Source: a virus. Taken from it: 30,457 bases of DNA. The stretch is taken from positions 1 through 30,457 of the IMG/VR virus record IMGVR_UViG_3300047673_000114. One strand, written 5' to 3'. Of the stretch, positions 19,150-27,667 are shown piece by piece (positions within the stretch are counted from its first letter, which is position 1; each line of letters opens with the position of its first letter). The notes below the pieces were generated by a model. It worked only from the letters and a program-made list of their open reading frames with translations. It was not told the origin of the DNA and did no database searches. A program made the position numbers and the translations under genes.

Positions 19150-21225
19150 CTACCAGCCGAGAGAGGCAGCGTGGTGGGCGTCAGCGCGTGCGTCCGAGAG
19201 CGCGTAGTTGTAGAGCGCGAACTCGTCTATGCATCCTGACATGGAGAATTGATTGACGCCGCCCGACGTGTTCCCCCCGCCGAGCCACACCGGAACGCTA
19301 CCGTGGGCAGCGATGTTACTCGCAATCGCAACGGTCTGCCGCGTCTCTTTGCCAACAACACGGATGAACAGGTTGCCACCGCTTCGGCCTGCGACGACGT
19401 GGTAAAACCGGCCAACAGCCAAGCTGATCGTGCTGCTCACGGAGAGGGTTGTTCCACCCGAGAGCTTAACGAGAAGAGACAGCTTGTTGTTTTGAACAGT
19501 AAGAAGCGTTGAATTAGAGCCCGTCGCAGAGACCTGCCACGCGTTCACAATCCAAGGGTCGAAAGCAGACGATGGGGTCGGCAGGGCATCGAACCACACC
19601 CACGATTCGTAGGTGAAGTCGCCGCCAGCGAAATCAAAGTTCGTGCTGGCAGGAATGACAGCAAGATCATCGACACTGTTGAACCGAATGGCGCTACGGC
19701 CATCACCGATGGCCCCCGCCGAGCCGAAGATAGGCGTTCCCGCATAAGCCCCGTTCAGAGCCAGAGCGCCTGCGTCATTAACAGTTGTCCCGCCTGTCTC
19801 CTCGAATGAATAGTAGATCCGCGGGGTGTCTGCGAGAACGGCGCCTCGATAAGCATTCAGGGGATTTGCCGTCCGCCAGGAGCCGGGGAGCTTGTAGTAA
19901 CTGATAACGCCAGCGCCTCCGAAATTAGTGTCTGTCCCATTGCCGCTGACGGAAGCCCCCTGACAGCTGATGCTGGGGAAGTTTAGCCGCTTGAACGGCG
20001 TCAGCAACGCCTTGGTGGGGCGGAACTGGTGAGCATCGGAAATCTCGATACACGTGTTCAGGGCACCACGGCCAATCGGATCAAGCAGAATACACCACGC
20101 GGAGTCCTCGACGGACACTTGGGCAAGCATCCCGTCGCTGAAGTCGGTGGGGAATGCTGTGATACCCGCTGTGCCCGGTGCGGAGCCGGCAGCTTGACTG
20201 GCCGAAACCTGAGACATCTGGGTTGCGCGAAGCGCGGCAATTCGGCTGTAGTAGAGACCCTTCGGGTCGTTGTACGCCGGATCGCTTGTGACTAGAGCTG
20301 GACGACATGCGTACAAGAAGCTGTCAGTATTGCCGTTGGAGGCAATCGTGGTCCCAGCTGGAACGGGAAAGCACTCATCAATCCCTAGATCCCGGTGAAA
20401 CCACTGGGCCGAGCCTTGGATTGTCGTAATCCACGCGTTGAGGACGTACATCACCTCACCGGCCGGCACGGTAACGGAGAACGAAGCACCCTTCCAATAG
20501 ACATAGGCTGCTGGATCGAGCATCGCAGCGCGGTCCTTCCAGAAGGACAACTCAGCAGCAGACATCGTACCGTTTTGCACAAAGGCCGTCGTGGCAATCC
20601 TGGTGCTGTTGTCTCCAGCGGTAGGCGTAGGCGCTGTAGGCGCGCCCGTGAGCGCTGGAGAGGCCAGCGGCGCCTTCAGGGCGTCTTGCGTATCAACGTA
20701 GGTCTTGTTGGCCTTGAGGCCGAGCTGCGTCGCCGTGGACGTGGCGAAGTTCGGGTCATTGCCCAGCGCTGTCGCCAGCTCATTGAGCGTGTCAAGCGTG
20801 GCGGGCGCCGAGTTGACGACAGCGGCGACCTTGGTGTCCACATAGCTCACCGAGGCAAGCGTGGGGTCCTTGGGATGCACGTGGTCTTCGTGGGCCCACT
20901 TGGCGCTTGTGCCGACAGCCGCTGTGCCATCAACGAGAGGCGTAGCCGTGCCCGCAGCAGCCGCAATCGCCGCAGCAGACGCAGAGCCGGCCGCAGCAGC
21001 GCTGGAAGCTGCAGCGCCCTGGGAGGCCAGAGCAGCAGCAGCAGAGGCCGCAGCGAGGTCCGCGGAATGCTCCGCAGCCGCTTCGTCAGCTTGCGTGTAC
21101 GGTTGTCCATCAGGGTAGAAGCCGCTGGGAGCCTGGGAGGGCGTGGTGGACGCCGGGTAATCGGTGGTGACGACATCGTCCTCGCTGTAGGCCGTGCCGT
21201 CCGTGAAGAACGAGGTGCTTACCAT
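19150..21225 (-). CDS. Tail fibre protein with C-terminal LamG/concanavalin-like domain (691 aa)
   Basis: The N-terminal region (1-45) has two related units (SFFTDGTAYSEDD and GFYPDGQPYTQAD), likely for virion attachment. An Ala-rich helical shaft follows (50-95). AKWAHEDHVHP (H115, H117) is the metal-binding HxH motif common in phage fibres. A fibre repeat TLDTLNELATALGNDPNFAT precedes SPALTGAPTAPTPTAGDN and TRIATTAFVQ, typical of trimeric tail fibres. From about residue 470 there is a LamG-like jelly roll: YYSFEETGGTTVNDAG, ESWVWFDALP, FYHVVAGRSGGNLFI, CIDEFALYNYALSDARADAH. That tip probably binds host surface glycans. The ATG overlaps the adaptor stop. Confidence 0.9.
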   Translation of the reverse strand: MVSTSFFTDGTAYSEDDVVTTDYPASTTPSQAPSGFYPDGQPYTQADEAAAEHSADLAAASAAAALASQGAAASSAAAAGSASAAAIAAAAGTATPLVDGTAAVGTSAKWAHEDHVHPKDPTLASVSYVDTKVAAVVNSAPATLDTLNELATALGNDPNFATSTATQLGLKANKTYVDTQDALKAPLASPALTGAPTAPTPTAGDNSTRIATTAFVQNGTMSAAELSFWKDRAAMLDPAAYVYWKGASFSVTVPAGEVMYVLNAWITTIQGSAQWFHRDLGIDECFPVPAGTTIASNGNTDSFLYACRPALVTSDPAYNDPKGLYYSRIAALRATQMSQVSASQAAGSAPGTAGITAFPTDFSDGMLAQVSVEDSAWCILLDPIGRGALNTCIEISDAHQFRPTKALLTPFKRLNFPSISCQGASVSGNGTDTNFGGAGVISYYKLPGSWRTANPLNAYRGAVLADTPRIYYSFEETGGTTVNDAGALALNGAYAGTPIFGSAGAIGDGRSAIRFNSVDDLAVIPASTNFDFAGGDFTYESWVWFDALPTPSSAFDPWIVNAWQVSATGSNSTLLTVQNNKLSLLVKLSGGTTLSVSSTISLAVGRFYHVVAGRSGGNLFIRVVGKETRQTVAIASNIAAHGSVPVWLGGGNTSGGVNQFSMSGCIDEFALYNYALSDARADAHHAASLGW

Positions 21226-21866
21226 CCGCCATCCGTGTCGAGGGCCAGGGCCGGCGCCATGACCGCGTCTGCGGCCAGCTCGTCAGCGTCTGCCATCTTC
21301 TGCAGGTTCATTGTGATCTGGGTGTAGGTGGCCTCGGCCTCCGAACGGTTCTCGACGTCCTTGAGGTAGCTGTAGGCCGCGGCGAGCGCCCCGTAGAGCA
21401 CAGCGTCCCACGCGACCTTGAGGGCCGTGTTGGTGTCACCGTCCGCGCTCACGGCTGCGAACTCGGCGTAGTAGAGGATGAGGACCTTGGAGCCTTCACC
21501 AGGCGTGGGCCCGAGGATCCAGCTGCCGCCCTGGCGCGTGTAGCGACGCGGGGGTAGACCGGGGATCTCCGAGTCCCGCACGACCTCGGTCAGCGAGGAC
21601 TTCCTGAGCTGATATTCGAGGATGCCGTCGTTGTCGGTGTCCGACATGATGGCGATAAGCTCTAGGAGATCCGAGGGGATAGCGAGCTTCGTGAAGTCGG
21701 CGGGAATGGTGTAGAGGATCTGCTTTTCCATGAACGGGACACGAAGCTCCCGCTGGATCCGCATGATCGACTGGTTGATAAATAGGCTCACCAACGTGTC
21801 GGATTTCCCGACCACATTATTGTTGAGCATCAGCTTGAACTGAGCCTTCAGCTCACCGAGTGTCAC
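21219..21866 (-). CDS. Head-tail adaptor protein (215 aa)
   Basis: A 215-residue, mostly helical protein starting VTLGELKAQFKLMLNNNVVG (GTG start behind AAGGAG). Helices at 1-40 are followed by a beta part (IPADFTKLAIPSDLLELIAI) and RRYTRQGGSWILGPTPGEG, KVLILYYAEF, then WDAVLYGALAAAYSYLKDVE. That order (F-I-N-x-S helix, P-D-L-L-E-L, GGSW-LGP, YYAEF, LYGALA) is characteristic of the SU10/P22 gp4-like adaptors which sit beneath the portal and connect the tail. It lies downstream of capsid genes, as expected for a head-completion protein. Confidence 0.78.
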   Translation of the reverse strand: MTLGELKAQFKLMLNNNVVGKSDTLVSLFINQSIMRIQRELRVPFMEKQILYTIPADFTKLAIPSDLLELIAIMSDTDNDGILEYQLRKSSLTEVVRDSEIPGLPPRRYTRQGGSWILGPTPGEGSKVLILYYAEFAAVSADGDTNTALKVAWDAVLYGALAAAYSYLKDVENRSEAEATYTQITMNLQKMADADELAADAVMAPALALDTDGGW

Positions 21867-21879
21867 GTTGGTGTGCTCC

Positions 21880-22206
21880 TTAGATTTTCTTGTTGGTCAG
21901 GATGAAGTCGTCCAGGGCGTACCGCTGGAGCATCTTCAGCGTCTCGCGCACGGGCGCGGTCATGACGTCGAAGCCGTAGCGGCGGTACAGCTCGTCGACC
22001 ACCTCAACAGGAATGGATGCGACGTGGTAGAAATCACCAGCCTTTTGGTTCGCGCTGTCGACCTTCTGCTTGCGTATCTCGCTAAGCCAGTCGTCAGGGA
22101 TGTGCTGCTCGCGCTTGATGATCAGTTCGTTCGTGGTGCGGTCTTCGTCGAAGGACACCAGAGTGTCGAGCACTTTCGGCTCTTCGTGGAAAGTTTCAGC
22201 AGACAT
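21880..22206 (-). CDS. Hypothetical protein after capsid gene (108 aa)
   Basis: A 108-residue protein starting MSAETFHEEPKVLDTLVSFD, rich in charged residues. It contains ITKREQHIPDDW-like segments (LIIKREQHIPDDWLSEIRKQ) and a helical end (VRETLKMLQRYALDDFILTN). A TTG nine bases upstream is an alternative start. It is the first gene after the terminator behind the capsid gene and precedes the adaptor; a head-associated role is likely from position only. Confidence 0.72.
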   Translation of the reverse strand: MSAETFHEEPKVLDTLVSFDEDRTTNELIIKREQHIPDDWLSEIRKQKVDSANQKAGDFYHVASIPVEVVDELYRRYGFDVMTAPVRETLKMLQRYALDDFILTNKKI

Positions 22207-22217
22207 AATTCTCAATG

Positions 22218-22261
22218 AAAAAAAGGGGCCCCACTACCCCATACGGTGATAATGGAGCCCC
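22218..22261 (-). terminator. Rho-independent terminator behind the major capsid gene
   Basis: On the reverse strand GGGGCTCC (22261-22254) pairs with GGGGCCCC (22232-22225), eight base pairs with one G-U, followed directly by seven T (22224-22218). It lies just after the capsid stop and ends 12 bases before the next start. It resembles T7 T-phi, which also follows the capsid gene, and would give strong capsid expression with reduced read-through to the adaptor, fibre and lysis genes. Confidence 0.85.
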
Positions 22262-22268
22262 AATTCGC

Positions 22269-23171
22269 TTAGAAGCCCGAAGCGGCTTCGATGACCGCGG
22301 CCGACGCGAAGAAGTTCTTGTGCTTGAGCGAGAACTCGCCCAGCAGCATGGCCTTCGAACTGTCGCCGGTCTTCGCCAGCTCCTTGCGCTCCCAGGGGCG
22401 CAGGGTGACGTTCGTCCACATGTCGGGATCGTAGATCAGCGTGTTCTTGGCCTTGAGCCAACGGTTGATCTCGACCTTCTGCTCACCGAACGGCGAGACG
22501 TACAGGTTGACGACGTTGACGATCTTCTTGCTGTCCGAACCGGTGATGGTGCGGTAACGGCCCGCTGCCGCAGCGAAGCCCGCGAGGACCACCGAGTTGC
22601 TCGGGGTCACCATGATGCGGGTCGGCTCCGCGCCGGCCACGAACGCGCTCTGCAGCGCGGTGACAAGCAGGGCCTCCGACAGCGGGGTCGCGGCGCCGCC
22701 CGTGTAGGTCACGGTCGAGCTGTCGAGCTGCTGCTGGAAGGACGCCAGGGTCGAAGCAACCGAGCTGGAGCCCGCGGCCTTGACCTGTGCGTTGCCGATC
22801 AGGGCGATCTCGCGGTCACGCTTGATCGCGGCCGATGACTTGGCCATCTGGTAGGCCATCTCGCGCTTGCGACCGTAGGTCGACACGATGTCGGCGCGGT
22901 CGGAGACCTGCACGGCTTCGGTGAAGATCTGCGTGTAGTTGTTGCGCATGACGGTCGGCACAACGGTGATGAAGGAAGCGTCTGCGCCTTCAACCGCGGC
23001 GTTGGTCGCCGGAGCGCGCAGGCTGTCTTCCTGCCACTGGAACAGCGGCTGGGTCACCTTCTCGTTGCCGATGCCGTTCTGGAACGGGGTCTTGCGCGGG
23101 GAGAGGTTGGTGATGACATCGGAGACCTGCTCCTTGATGCCAACCATCTGGTACGTCTGGTAGTTCGCCAT
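22269..23171 (-). CDS. Major capsid protein (SU10-type, HK97 fold)
   Basis: A 300-residue protein whose start, TYQMVGIKEQVSDVITNLSP then RKTPFQNGIG, is the signature of the SU10-type (DUF5309) major capsid family: a conserved N-arm with G-I-x-E-x-x-S-D-V-I and S-P-x-x-T-P-F. Further support comes from VEGADASFITVVPTVMRNNY, AYQMAKSSAAIKRDREIALI, and RIMVTPSNSVVLAGFA and INRWLKAKNTLIYDPDMW in the later half. It builds the icosahedral shell. It is preceded by the scaffold gene and followed by a strong terminator. No cleavage protease gene is seen. It is unlike T7 gp10. Confidence 0.92.
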   Translation of the reverse strand: MANYQTYQMVGIKEQVSDVITNLSPRKTPFQNGIGNEKVTQPLFQWQEDSLRAPATNAAVEGADASFITVVPTVMRNNYTQIFTEAVQVSDRADIVSTYGRKREMAYQMAKSSAAIKRDREIALIGNAQVKAAGSSSVASTLASFQQQLDSSTVTYTGGAATPLSEALLVTALQSAFVAGAEPTRIMVTPSNSVVLAGFAAAAGRYRTITGSDSKKIVNVVNLYVSPFGEQKVEINRWLKAKNTLIYDPDMWTNVTLRPWERKELAKTGDSSKAMLLGEFSLKHKNFFASAAVIEAASGF

Positions 23172-23202
23172 TTAGAAAATGTCTTCTTTGAAAAGGGTGG
23201 TC

Positions 23203-24261
23203 TTAGTCGTCGCCACTGAACATGGCTTCGAATGCGTTGATCGCGTCGTCCTGCGAGCCGGACTTCATGGCCTTGGTGGTGGCCTGCTTGACAGTCACGG
23301 TCTTCGCGCTGGATCGCGCGGCTGGTGCGGATGCAGAGTTCTTCACGATCTTCGTCGGGGTCTTGTTGACCTTCTGGGTCACGACCTTCGTCGAGCCACG
23401 CTTGAACTGCATGGCCATGTGGAGGATCTTGAAGGCGCCAGGATCGGTGAGGTTGTTCACCATCTCCTTGTCGAGGCCCTGCTCGGTAGCGAAGCTGCGG
23501 ATGTCGTTGTACAGCGCTTCGTTCCAGCCCTTGATGTGGTGCGGGCTGTCGGCGGTGTTGATCGCCTTGAGGCAATCACGGGCCGCGGTCTGGCGTGCCG
23601 CCAACTGATCGGCAGACACCTTCTGCATAAAGCCGTCGAGTTCGTTCTTCAGGAACGTCTCGTCCTCGTACGCCTTCTGAGCTTCGGCCTGGAGGGCCTG
23701 GAGCTGGTCGGCGGGGACGTTCGGGTCCTTCAGCAACTGCGTCCACGGCAGCTCGCGATACTGGTTCGCGCGCTCGGTCGACCGCTTCAGCATGACGTCG
23801 TAGGCAGCGATGTTCTTCGCTTGATCTGCCTCGACGGCCTTGCGGACTTCGGCGACTTCTTGGGACTTGCGGGTAAGAGATGCCTCTTGGCCGTAGAGAC
23901 GCTTCAGGTCGGAGACTTTAACCTCGTGCTCGTCATCGCCGATCTTGACCTTGACGTACGTCTCGTCACTGTCATCGGCATACTTCTTAGCCTTGGTGTC
24001 GTCGTCCTTCTTGTCGTCGTCTTGGCCTTCCTCCTCGTCGCCTTCGTCCGCGTCGTCGTCTGGAGTTTCCTCGGACGGCTCGTCGTCGTCAGCTTCGGGC
24101 TGGTCGGTATCTTCGTCTTCGCTCTTTACCTTTTTCTTCGATGGCTCTTCAGCGTCGTCACCCTCTTCGGGATCGGTAAGGAAAGCGTCAAGAATGTCAT
24201 CACCTTCGATGGCATCCGGGTATTCATTCAGGTTAGCAGCGTCCGTCTGGATGGCTGGCAT
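23203..24261 (-). CDS. Scaffolding protein (352 aa, acidic N-terminus)
   Basis: A 352-residue protein. Residues 18-95 are dominated by Asp and Glu (SEDEDTDQPEADDDEPSEET and similar). Then comes a beta-containing element (YVKVKIGDDEHEVKVSDLKR), coiled-coil helices (QEASLTRKSQEVAEVRKAVE to about 190), a helical domain, and a basic C-terminal tail (STKVVTQKVNKTPTKIVKNS) before a final helix (DDAINAFEAMFSGDD). The location directly upstream of the capsid gene, the acidic-helical-basic layout and the basic shell-binding end are typical of internal scaffolds of short-tailed phages. The start overlaps the upstream HNH stop (TGATG). Confidence 0.85.
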   Translation of the reverse strand: MPAIQTDAANLNEYPDAIEGDDILDAFLTDPEEGDDAEEPSKKKVKSEDEDTDQPEADDDEPSEETPDDDADEGDEEEGQDDDKKDDDTKAKKYADDSDETYVKVKIGDDEHEVKVSDLKRLYGQEASLTRKSQEVAEVRKAVEADQAKNIAAYDVMLKRSTERANQYRELPWTQLLKDPNVPADQLQALQAEAQKAYEDETFLKNELDGFMQKVSADQLAARQTAARDCLKAINTADSPHHIKGWNEALYNDIRSFATEQGLDKEMVNNLTDPGAFKILHMAMQFKRGSTKVVTQKVNKTPTKIVKNSASAPAARSSAKTVTVKQATTKAMKSGSQDDAINAFEAMFSGDD

Positions 24262-24674
24262 CAGTAATCGTTCTTTCTAAGAAAGTCTGCCACGGCGCAT
24301 ATCTCAGCGGTGGTGGCGTTGGTTTTGATTTGGTTCGCAAGCTGTGACAGCCAGCGGACGTTGCCGACCACGTAGCCCTTCTCAGGTACGATGCGGTCCA
24401 GCGACGGGGATGTGTGTCGGTCCTGATCCCCCCAGACCATGGGTAGACCTAAGGCGGGGCACACGCCGTCTTTCGGGAAGATATCTGCGAGGTGGTCAAT
24501 GCTTAAGTCGAACGGCACCCGCTTCTTCAAAGCCCTGCGCTTAGCGGCTCCGTGCGCGGTACACACGCGCTTGCGCTGGTACGCACTTTTCGAAATCCAG
24601 TGCTCACAGCCGTCACGCCGATACGCATAGAAAAGCATACCGTCTTCGCGCGCGTCTCCTTGTTTGAGACGCAC
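24261..24674 (-). CDS. HNH endonuclease, free-standing (homing type)
   Basis: A 137-residue protein with PFDLSIDHLADIFPKDGVCP, ALGLPMVWGD, then SPSLDRIVPEKGYVVGNVRW and LSQLANQIKTNATTAE. This is a common phage HNH type in which S-P-S-L-D-R-I and G-N-V-R-W form the beta-beta-alpha metal site. The N-terminal part is basic and Cys-containing (KRVCTAHGAAKRRALKKRVP). The GTG at 24674 directly follows the upstream stop; an ATG at 24638 behind AAGGAGA is an alternative. It interrupts the order of structural genes between an accessory protein and the scaffold, and is coupled to the scaffold start. Confidence 0.85.
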   Translation of the reverse strand: MRLKQGDAREDGMLFYAYRRDGCEHWISKSAYQRKRVCTAHGAAKRRALKKRVPFDLSIDHLADIFPKDGVCPALGLPMVWGDQDRHTSPSLDRIVPEKGYVVGNVRWLSQLANQIKTNATTAEICAVADFLRKNDY

Positions 24675-24989
24675 TCAGAGGGTTCCGTCATAGATATCGT
24701 GCACGCTCGGATCATCAATCGGATCTGGAGCGGAGACATGTGGGGTGTTGTCTTGGTGTTGCGGGAGCTTGTCGAAGGCCTCGGCGAAATGCGCCATGAG
24801 CCCGAGAAACTCGTCGAAGCCTTGCGACGTCGCGTAGAGATATTCGCGCCGCTTGGTCTCGTGTGGTTGCGTCTTGAGGATGTCGGCAGCGCACTGCTGT
24901 CGGAACATGGCCACAAGAGCCTGGAAGTTCTCGACACCCAGCAGCTCCTTTGAGAAGCCGCCGAGTGCGAGGATCGTGTCGTCGTTCAT
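24675..24989 (-). CDS. Hypothetical protein in the head gene block (104 aa)
   Basis: A 104-residue helical protein starting MNDDTILALGGFSKELLGVE, with a middle helix (QGFDEFLGLMAHFAEAFDKL) and an acidic, Pro-rich end (APDPIDDPSVHDIYDGTL). The ATG overlaps the upstream stop (ATGA). Lying between the portal-linked protein and the scaffold, it may assist assembly; no family recognised. Confidence 0.7.
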   Translation of the reverse strand: MNDDTILALGGFSKELLGVENFQALVAMFRQQCAADILKTQPHETKRREYLYATSQGFDEFLGLMAHFAEAFDKLPQHQDNTPHVSAPDPIDDPSVHDIYDGTL

Positions 24990-25600
24990 GCCTTGTTGTG
25001 CAGATACGTCATCATCTTGGAGATGAGGTCGGGCCCACGGACGCTTGAGGCGCCTGAGGGATCGATCAGCTCTCCGGTTGAGGGATCACGCATCGACAAC
25101 GCGTTGCGCATGAAGAAGCTTGTGTCAGGCTGGGCCTGCGGGGCTTCAGCGGGACGTGGTTGCGGCATCGGCACCGGAGAAGCCTGAGGCGGCGCTGCAG
25201 GGGCCGGAGCCGGTGCAGCTGGTGCTGGGGATGCCGGGGGCAGCATCTTGGTCATGTCGCCGGTCGCCCACCAGGGCAGCTGCGGGTTCGGCACAGCGGG
25301 CTGAAGCTCAGCCTGCTTGTCAGCCTGCGCCTTGAACTTCTGCCATTCCGGGGCGAGACCCGAGGGAGCCTGGGCGGCCCCAGGGAGAGCCATGGACATC
25401 GGCGAAGCCCCAGCGTTGCCCATGAGGGACGAGGCGGTCTTTGCGAGCGTCGGGATGGAGCGTATAGCCCCACCCGCAGCAAGGCCAGGAGCCCCTAAGA
25501 CCAGCGAGCTGGCCGTAAGGGGACCTGGGGTGTGGTCGTGGACGGCCTCACGGATGCGCCGAAGCGTATCTGAGACCCTGTCGTAGTTGAACGTGGGCAT
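24986..25600 (-). CDS. Pro/Ala-rich hypothetical protein next to portal (204 aa)
   Basis: A 204-residue protein starting MPTFNYDRVSDTLRRIREAV. A helical N-terminal part with a hydrophobic Gly/Ala stretch (SSLVLGAPGLAAGGAIRSIP) is followed by a low-complexity Pro/Ala-rich linker (PPASPAPAAPAPAPAAPPQA). It ends with a short conserved-looking segment (SFFMRNALSMRDPSTGELID, then LISKMMTYLHNKA). The gene is coupled to the portal stop (TAATG). It could be a minor virion or ejection-associated protein; no homology is recognised. Confidence 0.72.
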   Translation of the reverse strand: MPTFNYDRVSDTLRRIREAVHDHTPGPLTASSLVLGAPGLAAGGAIRSIPTLAKTASSLMGNAGASPMSMALPGAAQAPSGLAPEWQKFKAQADKQAELQPAVPNPQLPWWATGDMTKMLPPASPAPAAPAPAPAAPPQASPVPMPQPRPAEAPQAQPDTSFFMRNALSMRDPSTGELIDPSGASSVRGPDLISKMMTYLHNKA

Positions 25601-27660
25601 TACGCTGACGGTCCCTTTGGTTGAGCAGCCTTAGCTGCCGCGTTGGCAGCAGCCGTGCGCTCTGTGGCCGCGATCTTCTCCCGCTCGACGTCGAGCTGCT
25701 CCTCACCCAGTTGGATGCGGGCGGCAGTATCGGCGTCCTGGCGGTCGTTGGTGCGGTCCATGTTGAGCGCGTCGAGGTGTATCTGAGCAGCGCTCTGCTC
25801 CAGCTTCGACTGCGTGGCAGCGTAGAGACGGTTGTCTGCGGCCTGCTTGACGTTGACAGATGCCATAGAGGCGTCGACGGCCTTCTCCTTGATGTCCAGC
25901 TCGCGAACCTTGAGCGGGTCAGGACCCGGAGGCTGTGCGTTGGGATCGAGGTAGGCGGCGAACCGGTTGAAGCCCTTGAGCTTGCCGATGTCGTGCAGCA
26001 TCTCGTAACGCTGCTTCTGTCCGAACATGCCACCGAGACCGGGATCGCCGGCCATTTCCTTGTAGCCCATAGCCAGCTCGTTGGCGGCCATGTCCTTCTC
26101 GCCGTAGCCCAGGTGCTGGGAGACGGTGCAGGTCGTACGCTCGGTCCACGTCTCTGCGTCGATCTGCAGAGGAGCACCCGCGACTTGGATGACGCGTTTG
26201 TCCTTGTAGACGATGCCGAGGCGGACCACTTCAAGCATGAGGGGCACGAGGAAGTTGAAGGCGAAGTTACGCGCCATGATCTTCCCGCGCTGGCCTGAGG
26301 CCTTCATCATGTTGTCGACCAGACCCTTAGAGTTCTGGGTCGAGATGGCGTCCTTGTTCTGGCCCTGAGAGAGCGCAGAGATGCCAGTCGATTTCTCGTT
26401 CTTGGCGTCGAGGACGTTCATCGTCTGGAAGACGTACGGGTTCAGCGGGTTCTGCACGAACGGTGCGACGCTGTCCGGACGGCGAACGTTCACGATGCCG
26501 CCGAGGCGGTTGTCGAGAAGCTCACGCGGGTTCATCAAGCCACCATTGACCACAGCGTAACGCGGGTTGGTGGTGATGGCCGTATGGTCGAGCACGCCGC
26601 GGAAGAGGACCGTGTTGGCGTTCTGCGTGTGGATCACGCGGGCCGCGAAGTTGTGGCCGTAGAAGACGTGAGGCAAAGGAAGCGGCACGTAGGCCAGGAA
26701 CGGGGCCTTGTCGACCTCCTGGGGCTCCTCAAGGATCTTGCCGCCTGCGTGGAGGATCTTGTAGAGGCGAGCGCCCTTAGAGCTGTCGATCTCCATACGC
26801 ACGTAGCTCTCGTACAGGACGATGTATTCCTGCGAGCTGTCGATGGGATCGGTGTCTGCGTCGTTGCTGTGTGTCGGCGCGTTGCGCGCGAGGACTTCAG
26901 GGCTGAACTGCAGCTCCTTGGCCTCGTCGGCCGGCAGCGACATCACGATGGACTTCTTGATGCCCATCTCGATCAGCTCCGCACGCGTCTTGGGCGTACG
27001 GTGACCGCAGTACTTGGCGTCGAGGATGCAAGTGGCCAGGGGCTCGATCAGAAACTCTTCGGGAGCGATTGGATCGATGCAGGTCTTGCTGACATCCTTC
27101 TTGCGCGTCAGGGTGCCCGAGAAGCCGCCCGTGGCCGGATCGAGGTCAGCGTTGAACTCGTCGACGTCGTCCTGGGAGGCCAGAGCGTGCGCGTCCTCAT
27201 ACGAGATGGGACCGAACGTCTCTTCGGCGTAGTCGTATTTCTTTTCCCAGTACACCTTCGCGATGCCGGCACGGGCCGTGAGGCCGTCGTACATGACGCT
27301 GCTGAAGATGTTGAAGCCGGGGTTGGCACGGAAGATGACGTAGGACGCATACTCGGTTGCGACCCGGCACATCTCGGCGTTCATATCGTTGTCGGGGTCG
27401 AATTGCGCGATGTGGTCGCCGCCGGCGAACACTTCCAGCAACTGAGAGCGCTGCATCTCGACGCTGTCGAAAACGTCGCTGCTCACGTATGAGCTGGAGC
27501 CTTCGGAGGTACGCTTGGGGAGGTCCCCATTGATGTAACGCGTTACGCGTTCTCTTTCCCGCGCCAGTCTGGAGTCAAACCAGGACACCGAGGAAGTGGA
27601 CTTAGCTTGGACTTTGGCGAGAATCTCTTCGTCTGATAAAGTCGATGGCTTCTTCGCCAT
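25600..27660 (-). CDS. Portal protein (P22-like, 686 aa)
   Basis: A 686-residue protein of the size of P22-type portals, which form the dodecameric DNA gate at one capsid vertex. The N-terminal part contains RYINGDLPKRTSEGSSSYVS and DVFDSVEMQRSQLLEVFAGG; then the wing region (CIDPIAPEEFLIEPLATCIL); then the stem/crown region with PFLAYVPLPLPHVFYGHNFA, VLDHTAITTNPRYAVVNGGL and the loop region NVRRPDSVAPFVQNPLNPYV. The C-terminal 120 residues form a long Gln/Ala-rich helix (KQAADNRLYAATQSKLEQSA), the barrel seen in P22. The next upstream gene on this strand is an HNH gene inserted after large terminase. Confidence 0.92.
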   Translation of the reverse strand: MAKKPSTLSDEEILAKVQAKSTSSVSWFDSRLARERERVTRYINGDLPKRTSEGSSSYVSSDVFDSVEMQRSQLLEVFAGGDHIAQFDPDNDMNAEMCRVATEYASYVIFRANPGFNIFSSVMYDGLTARAGIAKVYWEKKYDYAEETFGPISYEDAHALASQDDVDEFNADLDPATGGFSGTLTRKKDVSKTCIDPIAPEEFLIEPLATCILDAKYCGHRTPKTRAELIEMGIKKSIVMSLPADEAKELQFSPEVLARNAPTHSNDADTDPIDSSQEYIVLYESYVRMEIDSSKGARLYKILHAGGKILEEPQEVDKAPFLAYVPLPLPHVFYGHNFAARVIHTQNANTVLFRGVLDHTAITTNPRYAVVNGGLMNPRELLDNRLGGIVNVRRPDSVAPFVQNPLNPYVFQTMNVLDAKNEKSTGISALSQGQNKDAISTQNSKGLVDNMMKASGQRGKIMARNFAFNFLVPLMLEVVRLGIVYKDKRVIQVAGAPLQIDAETWTERTTCTVSQHLGYGEKDMAANELAMGYKEMAGDPGLGGMFGQKQRYEMLHDIGKLKGFNRFAAYLDPNAQPPGPDPLKVRELDIKEKAVDASMASVNVKQAADNRLYAATQSKLEQSAAQIHLDALNMDRTNDRQDADTAARIQLGEEQLDVEREKIAATERTAAANAAAKAAQPKGPSA

Positions 27661-27667
27661 AAGTATC

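Noticed and set aside
20395-21327. 310-residue forward frame opposite the tail fibre
   Set aside because: Arg-rich low-complexity translation opposite Ala/Ser-rich coding sequence; not a gene.
23990-24130. GTCGTC-rich stretch as a tandem repeat
   Set aside because: It is the reverse strand of Asp/Glu codons in the scaffold N-terminus.
23179-24267. 362-residue forward frame opposite the scaffold, with apparent hydrophobic segments
   Set aside because: The hydrophobic Val/Leu runs are the reverse reading of the Asp/Glu-rich scaffold codons.
26584-27492. 302-residue forward frame opposite the portal
   Set aside because: Antisense shadow of a confident portal gene, no domain seen.
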